From: CAZXIY01 sp964640935
Lineage (GTDB): Archaea; Thermoplasmatota; Thermoplasmata; Methanomassiliicoccales; Methanomethylophilaceae
Length of the DNA: 9,702 nucleotides
Direction of reading: 5' to 3'
NCBI GenBank assembly: GCA_964640935.1
Contig: CAZXIY010000046.1
Span: 1-9,702 of the forward strand
Numbering within the stretch: the stretch's first letter is position 1; each line of letters starts with the position of its first letter. The translations under genes and the position numbers were made by a program. A model generated the notes under the pieces. That model was not told where the DNA came from and made no database searches. It saw only the letters and a list, made by a program, of their open reading frames with translations. This document shows, in pieces, positions 1 through 5,662 of the stretch.

Positions 1-1539
1 GACGTCGTCCTGTTCAACAGGCAGCCTTCGCTGCACAGGATGTCCATGATGGCCCACCGCGTCAAAGTGATGGAAGGCCGCACGTTCAGATTCAACCTCT
101 GCGACTGTCCGCCTTACAACGCCGACTTCGACGGTGATGAGATGAACCTCCATGTCCTGCAGAGCGAGGAGGCGCGCGCGGAAGCACGCATACTCATGCA
201 GGTCCAGGAGAACATCCTCTCGCCCAGGTACGGCGGACCGATAATAGGTGCGATCCACGATCATATCACCGGAGCGTACTTCCTTACGCACAACAACCCG
301 AAGTTCACAAGGCTGCAGGCCATGAACATCCTGTCGAAGCTTGATAACATCAAGATCCCGGAGCCGTTCATAGACGAGAACGGGAAGGAGTACTGGACGG
401 GAAGACAGCTCTTCTCGATAGTCCTCCCGGATGACTTCAGGGTCACGTTCAAAGCGTCGATCTGCCAGGGATGCACCGTCTGTAAGAAAGAGAAGTGCGA
501 GTACGACGCGTACGTCAAGATACGCGACGGACAGCTCCAGTGCGGTACCATCGACGTGAAAGCGATCGGTAACAGCAAAGGAAAGATCCTCGACCGCATC
601 GCTCGTGACTACGGCTCGGACAGGGCATGCCAGTTCATCAACGAGGTCACCAGGGTCGCCCTCGGTTCTATTATGAACCACGGGTTCAGCACAGGTATCG
701 ACGATGAGGACATACCCGACGAGGCAAAACTCCAGATCTCCAACTTCAACCAGGAATGCATCAGCAAAGTGAGCGAATTCGTCCAGTCGTATCAGGACGG
801 AACGCTCGACCAGATGCCCGGACGTTCGCTCAGGGAGACCCTCGAGGTCAACGTCATGAAGATCCTCGGAGAGGCCCGTGATGAGGCAGGACGCATAGCA
901 GGTAAGCACCTCGGTATGCAGAACCCCGCAGTCATCATGGCCAAGGCCGGAGCAAGAGGTTCCATGCTGAACCTTTCGCAGATGGCCGGTTGCGTCGGAC
1001 AGCAGGCTGTCCGTGGTGAGAGGCTCGCAAGAGGATACTGGGACAGGACACTGCCCCACTTCAAGAAAGGCGATCTCGGCGCATATGCGAGGGGATTCGT
1101 CACGCACTCGTACAAGACGGGTCTGTCGCCCACGGAGTTCTTCTTCCACGCAATGGGAGGAAGGGAAGGACTGGTCGATACCGCCGTCAGGACATCCAGG
1201 TCCGGATACATGCAGAGAAGGCTCATCTCCGCTCTGGAGGATCTGAAGCTCACCGCCGACGGTTCCGTCAGGAACACGGCGGGGACCATAATCCAGTTCA
1301 AGTACGGAGAGGACGGATGCGATCCGTGCAGGGCCGTACAGGGAAAGACGATCGACATCGACGACCTCTTCACAGAGGTCCTCGGAGACAACGCGGACAA
1401 GCTCCTGCACCTCGACACCAAGGATGTCGGAGAGGACTACGGAGCCCGCGAGAAGGACGAGATGGAATACACCGAAGAGGAAGGTTCAGAATTCGAGTCC
1501 GACGACGAGACTGATGAAACCGACTACGAGAGTGAGTGA
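1..1539 (+). CDS. rpoA1: DNA-directed RNA polymerase subunit A' (Rpo1N), C-terminal part
   Basis: This is the largest-subunit N-terminal half of archaeal RNA polymerase. The 5' end lies outside the window, so codon 1 here is internal; the frame is open from base 1 and ends in TGA. The catalytic NADFDGD loop, whose three Asp bind the active-site magnesium, is at 118-138. A cysteine cluster (CxxCxxC then Cys, 463-498) is a probable zinc site. The segment with LSPTEFFFHAMGGREGL (about 1123-1224) is the bridge helix, and the protein ends its conserved part near QFKYGEDGCDP (about 1290-1326). Roughly 512 residues are visible; the family is usually near 880-900, so about half is missing upstream. 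The last 39 residues (1420-1536) are a strongly acidic tail (20 Asp/Glu) that I do not expect in typical archaeal A' subunits. One base separates its stop from the rpoA2 start, so the two are co-transcribed. The identification is secure. Confidence 0.97.
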   Translation, partial: DVVLFNRQPSLHRMSMMAHRVKVMEGRTFRFNLCDCPPYNADFDGDEMNLHVLQSEEARAEARILMQVQENILSPRYGGPIIGAIHDHITGAYFLTHNNPKFTRLQAMNILSKLDNIKIPEPFIDENGKEYWTGRQLFSIVLPDDFRVTFKASICQGCTVCKKEKCEYDAYVKIRDGQLQCGTIDVKAIGNSKGKILDRIARDYGSDRACQFINEVTRVALGSIMNHGFSTGIDDEDIPDEAKLQISNFNQECISKVSEFVQSYQDGTLDQMPGRSLRETLEVNVMKILGEARDEAGRIAGKHLGMQNPAVIMAKAGARGSMLNLSQMAGCVGQQAVRGERLARGYWDRTLPHFKKGDLGAYARGFVTHSYKTGLSPTEFFFHAMGGREGLVDTAVRTSRSGYMQRRLISALEDLKLTADGSVRNTAGTIIQFKYGEDGCDPCRAVQGKTIDIDDLFTEVLGDNADKLLHLDTKDVGEDYGAREKDEMEYTEEEGSEFESDDETDETDYESE

Positions 1540-1540
1540 A

Positions 1541-2986
1541 ATGGCTAAGAAAGACACCATGAATGCCCTGCTCAGCAGGAATATCAAAGAAGAGACAGCA
1601 GAGCTGCTCCTTACGAAATACAACACTCTCAAAGCGATAAGCGATGCCGGTGTATCGGAGCTCGTAGCTCTCGGTATCGACGAGGCAGAGGCCGCGGACG
1701 CCATAACCAAGATCGGGAAGCGTCCGTCGAAAGCATCCTCGACCAGATCCAAGGCCGCGGCCGTGGAAGAGGTCGTCGTGGAGCGCATGGAGCAGGTGAG
1801 CAACCCCCATCAGTACACCAAAGAGGAGAATAGGCTCCTCGACGCGTGCAAGAGGGAGAACATCACCCTTCCGCTGAAGGTCGTGGTCGATATCGCCGCC
1901 CGTATGAAGAGCTCGAATCTCGACGACGATGTGTACACAAAGCTCGTGACACTCGCGTCGCAGATGTATCAGAAGCACCTCATGGACCCCAACGAGTCGG
2001 CCGGTATCATGGCCGCCCAGTCCATAGGAGAGCCCGGTACGCAGATGAACATGCGTACCTTCCACTACGCGGGTGTCGCGAACATCAACGTTACACAGGG
2101 TCTGCCGAGGCTGATCGAGATAGTCGATGCGAGGCGCGTACCGAGTACGCCTTCGATGGACATCCCGCTCATGGGCCTCGCGGCCGAGGATGAGAGCGTC
2201 GCACGCCATGTGTCGTACGAGATAGAGATGACCATGCTCCTGAACGTGGCCGTCGTCGAGACGGACATAACGAACATGAGACTCGTCATCAAACCCGATG
2301 CGCGCAAGATGGACGATCGCGGCGTGACCATGGACAACATAGTCGAGAGGCTCAACAAGGTCAAGATCCTCCGCGGTCTCGTAGAGGTCAAGGACTACGA
2401 CATCATAGTGACGTCGGACGAGCCTTCGTACAAGAAGCTCCAGCAGATCTACGACGCTGTCAAAGGCGCGAAGATCAAAGGAATAGACGGGATCACAAGG
2501 GCCGTTCTCAGCAAGACCGGTTCGACCTGGAAGATCATAACGGAAGGAAGCAACCTCAAAGAGGTCCTGAAGGTCACCGGCGTCGATGCCGGGAAGGTAA
2601 TGACCAACAGCATCCTCGAGGTAGCGGATGTCCTCGGTATCGAGGCCGCAAGGAACTCGATCATCAACGAGGCCTGGGGAACACTTTCCGAGGCAGGTCT
2701 CAACGTTGACATAAGGCACATCATGCTCGTAGCGGACCTGATGACCAACGACGGTTACGTCAAGGCCATCGGCAGGCACGGAATTTCCGGAAGGAAGACG
2801 AGCGTACTCGCAAGGGCGGCATTCGAGATCACAACGCCGCACCTGCTGCACGCGGCCATGAACGGAGAGGTGGATCATCTCGAAGGAGTGGCGGAAAACA
2901 TCATAGTCGGTCAGCCGGTCACACTCGGTACCGGCGCTGTAAACCTTATTTACACACCAAAACCCAAAAAGGGGGATAAAGAATGA
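1541..2986 (+). CDS. rpoA2: DNA-directed RNA polymerase subunit A'' (Rpo1C)
   Basis: This is the C-terminal half of the archaeal RNA polymerase largest subunit, 481 residues, working with A' to form the catalytic cleft. The trigger-loop region is plain: ESAGIMAAQSIGEPGTQM starts at residue 152, followed by MRTFHYAG with the conserved His175 (2063) and then the GLPRLIEIVDAR segment. The start at ATG 1541 is preferred because it sits one base after the rpoA1 stop. The frame is open back to an ATG at 1424, but that would overlap rpoA1 by over 110 bases and give a non-conserved stretch. Typical archaeal A'' proteins are about 370-400 residues. The excess is N-terminal: residues 1-60 resemble a helix-hairpin-helix-like fold (RNIKEETAELLLTKY, then GVSELVALGIDEAEA), followed by a basic/Ala-rich linker (about 60-75) and a helical segment. 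The stop overlaps the rpl30e start as ATGA, indicating translational coupling. Confidence 0.97.
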   Translation: MAKKDTMNALLSRNIKEETAELLLTKYNTLKAISDAGVSELVALGIDEAEAADAITKIGKRPSKASSTRSKAAAVEEVVVERMEQVSNPHQYTKEENRLLDACKRENITLPLKVVVDIAARMKSSNLDDDVYTKLVTLASQMYQKHLMDPNESAGIMAAQSIGEPGTQMNMRTFHYAGVANINVTQGLPRLIEIVDARRVPSTPSMDIPLMGLAAEDESVARHVSYEIEMTMLLNVAVVETDITNMRLVIKPDARKMDDRGVTMDNIVERLNKVKILRGLVEVKDYDIIVTSDEPSYKKLQQIYDAVKGAKIKGIDGITRAVLSKTGSTWKIITEGSNLKEVLKVTGVDAGKVMTNSILEVADVLGIEAARNSIINEAWGTLSEAGLNVDIRHIMLVADLMTNDGYVKAIGRHGISGRKTSVLARAAFEITTPHLLHAAMNGEVDHLEGVAENIIVGQPVTLGTGAVNLIYTPKPKKGDKE

Positions 2987-3261
2987 TAGACATAAGCAAA
3001 GCATTGAAGGCTGCGATCACCACAGGAGATGTGGAGTTCGGAGTGGATCAGACAGAGAAAGCGGTCAAGGCCGGAAAGGCCCAGATGGTCATATTGGCCA
3101 GGAACTGCCCCAGCGCATCGCTCACTGGAAAAGAAATCGGCGTGAAGGTACACGTCTACGAGGGCAACAACATGGAGTTGGGCGCCCTCTGTGGTAAGCC
3201 GTTCTCGGTTTCCGCGCTCGCGGTGATCGACAAGGGTACCTCCAACATCTTAACGCTGTGA
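2983..3261 (+). CDS. rpl30e: Large-subunit ribosomal protein eL30 (L30e)
   Basis: The product is a 92-residue protein of the L7Ae/L30e/S12e RNA-binding family, a component of the archaeal 50S subunit. The sequence shows the usual small alpha/beta/alpha layout: an N-terminal helix (ISKALKAAITTGDVEFG), the helix rich in Lys (QTEKAVKAGKAQ), then strand and loop MVILARNCP, and a C-terminal Gly/Lys loop (IDKGTSNIL). Length and motifs match the family. The ATG at 2983 overlaps the rpoA2 TGA by four bases, and a GGGGGAT Shine-Dalgarno-like run at 2971-2977 lies inside the end of rpoA2. Its position between rpoA2 and nusA is the standard archaeal arrangement, which supports the call. Confidence 0.95.
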   Translation: MIDISKALKAAITTGDVEFGVDQTEKAVKAGKAQMVILARNCPSASLTGKEIGVKVHVYEGNNMELGALCGKPFSVSALAVIDKGTSNILTL

Positions 3262-3265
3262 GAAT

Positions 3266-3694
3266 ATGTCCGCTGATATCGTACTTACCGAGGATACCCT
3301 CAGATACATATCGCTATTTGAGGGACTGACAAAGACAAATGTCATCGACTGCATGGACACCGAGGAGAAACTCGTGTTCGTGGTCGAGAAAGGACAGGGG
3401 AACACTGCGGTCGGAAGGAAGGGCGAGCATGTGATCAAGCTCAAAGAGATGACCGGGAAGAACATTCAGGTCGTCGAATACTCCGACGATCCCGCACAGT
3501 TCGTAATGAACGTGTTCCACATATACGATCCCCAGAAGGTCGAGATCGAGCAGCGCGGTAACATCACGCATGCCACGGTCACCGTCGACCCCAAGCTGAA
3601 AGGCAGGGCGATCGGTAAATCGGGAAAGAATCTTCGCATAGCCAGAGACATCGTCAACAGGCATCACGAGATCCAGAGCATAAGCGTGGACTGA
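3266..3694 (+). CDS. nusA: Archaeal NusA-like transcription factor (two KH domains)
   Basis: The product is a 142-residue archaeal NusA. It contains only the tandem KH RNA-binding module and lacks the N-terminal polymerase-binding and S1 domains of bacterial NusA. The first KH domain covers about residues 35-72, with the GXXG loop as GRKG at 50-53. The second covers about 103-141, with GKSG at 117-120 inside a GRAIGKSGKNLRIAR helix-loop-helix. The start ATG follows the rpl30e stop by four bases, with a GTGAG element overlapping that stop as a possible weak ribosome site. It is the last gene of the polymerase run here. In many archaea rps12 follows, but here the next gene is on the opposite strand. 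The likely role is RNA binding linked to transcription elongation or termination; direct functional evidence for archaeal NusA is limited. Confidence 0.95.
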   Translation: MSADIVLTEDTLRYISLFEGLTKTNVIDCMDTEEKLVFVVEKGQGNTAVGRKGEHVIKLKEMTGKNIQVVEYSDDPAQFVMNVFHIYDPQKVEIEQRGNITHATVTVDPKLKGRAIGKSGKNLRIARDIVNRHHEIQSISVD

Positions 3695-3716
3695 TCGAAC
3701 AATCCCCGCGATCGGT

Positions 3717-3769
3717 CATTCCCTTCGGGGAATGCCAAACCACTTCCCTCACACTTCTTTTATTCTGTT
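3717..3769 (+). terminator. Stem-loop plus T-rich tract after nusA
   Basis: A perfect 7-bp stem, CATTCCC (3717-3723) with GGGAATG (3728-3734), closes a TTCG tetraloop, the very stable cUUCGg form. About twenty bases later a T-rich stretch (CTTCTTTTATTCTGTT, about 3754-3769) reaches the end of the convergent gene. Archaeal termination depends chiefly on T-tracts, so the tract is the probable stop point for the polymerase operon and the hairpin may protect the 3' end. The minus strand offers no T-rich run after the hairpin, so it is less likely to terminate the opposing gene. Confidence 0.5.
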
Positions 3770-4827
3770 CAGTTGAGCGGCGTGCGCTCGACCTCGAGAT
3801 GGTCGGCTGTAGGATACTGCTCCGATATGTAGCATTTGAACGGCAATTCATCTGCCAATTCTTCCAGGACCCACGATGCGACCTCGAGCCTCTTCTTGTC
3901 GGAGTCTTTATGAATAAGTTCGTCTGGCACATCGTATTTTTCTTTGAGGATGGATATGGCGGCGTCCAGATCATCCGGATACGCCAGGCCTCTCAATATC
4001 GTCCCGTCCTCTGTCACAACATCATACTCCTCTGCGTTGTGATCGGCCATCCTGACGAGTCTGTTCCTCAGCTGGACGCCGTCCTTGAACGACGACGAAC
4101 AGAAATGCACGGGGATCTCGTCATGCTCTTCCACTGCGGTCATGCCGATCTCTTCGGAACCGTCCACGGCGGAGGACAGCTCGTCCTTTATTCCGTAATT
4201 CATGCGTTCCATCATGTCCCAGTTACTCTCGGAGAATTCCAATTCGTTGAGATTCACGAATTTTATCCCGACGGATGCGGCATACGATATGAGCTCGGAC
4301 AGGTCGTCGTGATGTCCCGGAAGAGCGGGGACCTCGATCCCCACGTCCAGCGGCATCTTGGCGATCTCGGCGAGTTCCGTTTTTTCCATGCTGCCCCATA
4401 TCTTCTCGGACGGATGGAAGCGTATCTCGTCCAGACCGGCATCCGCAAGTTCGGATACCTTAACGGCATCCATGGTCGAAGTGTAGAGATGTATGTGATG
4501 TTCCTTTCCGAAATGTCCTTTCAGCAGTTTGATGGCCGAGACCGTGCGTTCCATATTCATCAGGGGATCGCCGCCGGTGATCCCGGTGCCGGTGGCGTCC
4601 ATCTGCTCGGCCTCTTCGATGATCTCGTCCATGCTGGATATCTTCCTTTCATTGGCGTATACGACGTCCTTTCCTTTCTTCTCGGCCGATACGGGGCAGT
4701 AGAAGCATCCCGTGTCGCACCTGCCTGTGACGAAAAGTACCATCTTGCCGCCCTTAACGCAGTGCTGGCACCCTTTGGCCAACGGGCCTCTGTTTGCCGA
4801 TCCGCAATCGTGATGTTCGATGATCAT
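3769..4827 (-). CDS. Uncharacterised archaeal radical SAM protein
   Basis: The protein has 352 residues from the chosen start. The radical SAM iron-sulphur motif CX3CX2C is at Cys37, Cys41 and Cys44 (GRCDTGCFYCP), and a GGDP motif (about 85-88, in GTGITGGDP) matches the SAM-binding GGE region. HIHLYTS and the DEIRFHP strand fit the partial TIM barrel. Three extra cysteines precede the core (Cys8, and GCQHC with Cys20 and Cys23), suggesting a second metal site. It resembles the archaeal family usually annotated as related to pyruvate formate-lyase activating enzyme (I believe COG2108), whose reaction is not known to me; no glycyl-radical enzyme is nearby. The frame extends to an ATG at 4872, but the ATG at 4827 is preferred: GGAGGT lies three bases upstream (4836-4831 on the minus strand), and homologues as I recall them begin close to the IEHHDCG segment. 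It converges with nusA and diverges from pyrF. Confidence 0.85.
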   Translation of the reverse strand: MIIEHHDCGSANRGPLAKGCQHCVKGGKMVLFVTGRCDTGCFYCPVSAEKKGKDVVYANERKISSMDEIIEEAEQMDATGTGITGGDPLMNMERTVSAIKLLKGHFGKEHHIHLYTSTMDAVKVSELADAGLDEIRFHPSEKIWGSMEKTELAEIAKMPLDVGIEVPALPGHHDDLSELISYAASVGIKFVNLNELEFSESNWDMMERMNYGIKDELSSAVDGSEEIGMTAVEEHDEIPVHFCSSSFKDGVQLRNRLVRMADHNAEEYDVVTEDGTILRGLAYPDDLDAAISILKEKYDVPDELIHKDSDKKRLEVASWVLEELADELPFKCYISEQYPTADHLEVERTPLN

Positions 4828-4847
4828 CGGACCTCCATCGGCAAGAC

Positions 4848-4857
4848 ATTTAATAAT
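4848..4857. promoter_or_regulatory. Possible shared TATA element between divergent genes
   Basis: ATTTAATAAT is the only AT-rich, TATA-like element in the short gap between the radical SAM gene (start 4827, minus) and pyrF (start 4884 or 4887, plus). Its centre is about 26 bases from one start and 31 from the other, and it reads as a TATA-like box on both strands (TTTAATAA / ATTATTAA). With the usual TATA-to-start distance, transcripts would begin at or just before each start codon, giving nearly leaderless mRNAs. That sits uneasily with the Shine-Dalgarno-like sequences present on both sides, so promoter assignment is tentative. Confidence 0.4.
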
Positions 4858-4883
4858 GCTCGCGGGTATCATGCCGAGGCGAT

Positions 4884-5531
4884 ATGATGAAGAAGGACAC
4901 CAGAATCGTATTGGCCCTCGACGAGACCGACAGGGAAAAGGCCCTCGGTGTGGTCGGGGAGGTCGCAGATTGCATAGACGCAGTTAAGATCAATTGGCCT
5001 CTAATTCTAACCGCCGGACCGGAGATGATAACGAAGCTCTCCGAGATAACCGACGTCATATGCGATTTCAAGGTGGCTGATATACCGAATACGGTGACGC
5101 TCATAGTCTCGAATGCCGTCCAGAGAGGAGCATCCGCGGTTATAGTCCATGCATTCACCGGGGAGGATTCCATGGTCGCGGCCGTGGAAGCTGCCGGAAA
5201 AGCGGAGATCTATGCCGTCACAGAGATGAGCCATCCGGGCGGAAAGACGTTCACGGCTCTTCACGCATTGCAGATGGCCGAACTCGGCGTAAGATGCGGA
5301 GCATCGGGATTCATCGCTCCGGCGACGCGTCCCGAGAAGATCGCGGCCATAAGGCACATAGTCGGCAACAGGAAGATCCTCTCGCCCGGCGTAGGCGCCC
5401 AGGGCGGTTCTGCCGCATCGGCCATAGAGGCCGGAGCCGATTACGTCATCGTGGGACGTTCTATCTACAAGGCAGAGGACCCCAGGTCGGTCGCGTTATC
5501 GATAGGCAAAGAGATCGAATCCGTTCTCTGA
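4884..5531 (+). CDS. pyrF: Orotidine 5'-phosphate decarboxylase
   Basis: This enzyme converts OMP to UMP and CO2, the last step of de novo pyrimidine synthesis. The 215-residue length fits the compact archaeal form. Motifs follow the family order: the phosphate/ribose strand LALDETD (residues 10-16), DAVKINWPL with Lys35, the catalytic network DFKVADIPNT with Asp61, Lys63 and Asp66, then EMSHPGG near the middle, and the phosphate-binding loops SPGVGAQGG and IVGRSIY near the C-terminus. All catalytic residues are present, so it should be active. Two adjacent ATGs (4884 and 4887) could start the protein; GAGGCGAT at 4876-4883 resembles a Shine-Dalgarno and is better spaced for the second, which would shorten the protein by one Met. 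It is divergent from the radical SAM gene and is closed by its own strong terminator, so it is probably monocistronic. Confidence 0.96.
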   Translation: MMKKDTRIVLALDETDREKALGVVGEVADCIDAVKINWPLILTAGPEMITKLSEITDVICDFKVADIPNTVTLIVSNAVQRGASAVIVHAFTGEDSMVAAVEAAGKAEIYAVTEMSHPGGKTFTALHALQMAELGVRCGASGFIAPATRPEKIAAIRHIVGNRKILSPGVGAQGGSAASAIEAGADYVIVGRSIYKAEDPRSVALSIGKEIESVL

Positions 5532-5534
5532 TAC

Positions 5535-5574
5535 GGCGGGATTTCCAATCCCGCCTTTCTTTTTATTTATTATA
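5535..5574 (+). terminator. Hairpin and T-tract terminator after pyrF
   Basis: A perfect 9-bp inverted repeat, GGCGGGATT (5535-5543) and AATCCCGCC (5547-5555), encloses a 3-base loop. It is followed directly by a T-rich tract (TTTCTTTTTATTTATTATA, 5556-5574). The hairpin starts three bases after the pyrF stop. This matches a factor-independent terminator in form, and the T-tract alone would serve archaeal polymerase. It also insulates the following promoter. Confidence 0.85.
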
Positions 5575-5598
5575 GCACGCAAGTAACGCGACGCGTGC
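5575..5598. promoter_or_regulatory. Nested GC-rich inverted repeats upstream of the STT3 promoter
   Basis: GCACGC (5575-5580) pairs with GCGTGC (5593-5598) across a 12-base spacer, and the overlapping ACGCG-A-CGCGT (5586-5596) is a perfect odd palindrome. They sit just before the BRE/TATA of the next gene, a position used by archaeal activators or repressors. The second repeat overlaps the right arm of the first. No known regulator site is recognised; an operator role is inference from position and symmetry. Confidence 0.3.
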
Positions 5599-5601
5599 GC
5601 C

Positions 5602-5619
5602 CGTAAACCTATTTATATA
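5602..5619 (+). promoter_or_regulatory. Archaeal promoter: BRE and TATA box for the STT3 gene
   Basis: TTTATATA at 5612-5619 is a close match to the archaeal TATA box, preceded by an A-rich BRE-like stretch (CGTAAACCTA, 5602-5611). The expected transcription start, about 25 bases downstream, is near 5641-5643, leaving a leader of about 20 bases before the ATG at 5663. GGAG at 5651-5654, eight bases before that ATG, is the ribosome binding site and supports the start choice. Confidence 0.8.
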
Positions 5620-5631
5620 GATTGTGCAATC
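5620..5631. promoter_or_regulatory. Dyad abutting the TATA box, possible operator
   Basis: GATTG (5620-5624) and CAATC (5627-5631) form a 5-bp inverted repeat around a two-base centre. It starts at the base immediately after the TATA box and lies between TATA and the expected start site. A protein bound here would block TBP/TFB or polymerase, which is a common archaeal repression geometry. The short arms could arise by chance, and no regulator is known from the window. Confidence 0.35.
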
Positions 5632-5662
5632 GCTAGCCATTCTACAGAGCGGAGAATCTAGA

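Noticed and set aside
1424..1540. Upstream extension of rpoA2 to an ATG at 1424
   Set aside because: It would overlap rpoA1 by 116 bases with Arg/Thr-rich non-conserved sequence, while ATG 1541 sits one base after the rpoA1 stop.
1370..3004. Long minus-strand open frame (544 codons) opposite rpoA1/rpoA2
   Set aside because: It lies antisense to clearly conserved polymerase genes, has no recognisable domain or ribosome site, and its His/Arg/Val-rich product is the usual by-product of C/G-rich third positions.
3799..4887. Plus-strand open frame (362 codons) opposite the radical SAM gene
   Set aside because: The complementary strand encodes an intact CX3CX2C radical SAM protein; this frame has no family resemblance and runs into pyrF.
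5639..5657. ATTCT/AGAAT inverted repeat around the STT3 ribosome site, as a possible RNA switch
   Set aside because: The stem is only 5 bp and AT-rich with a 9-base loop, and the expected transcript starts within or just at its left arm, so a stable regulatory structure is unlikely.
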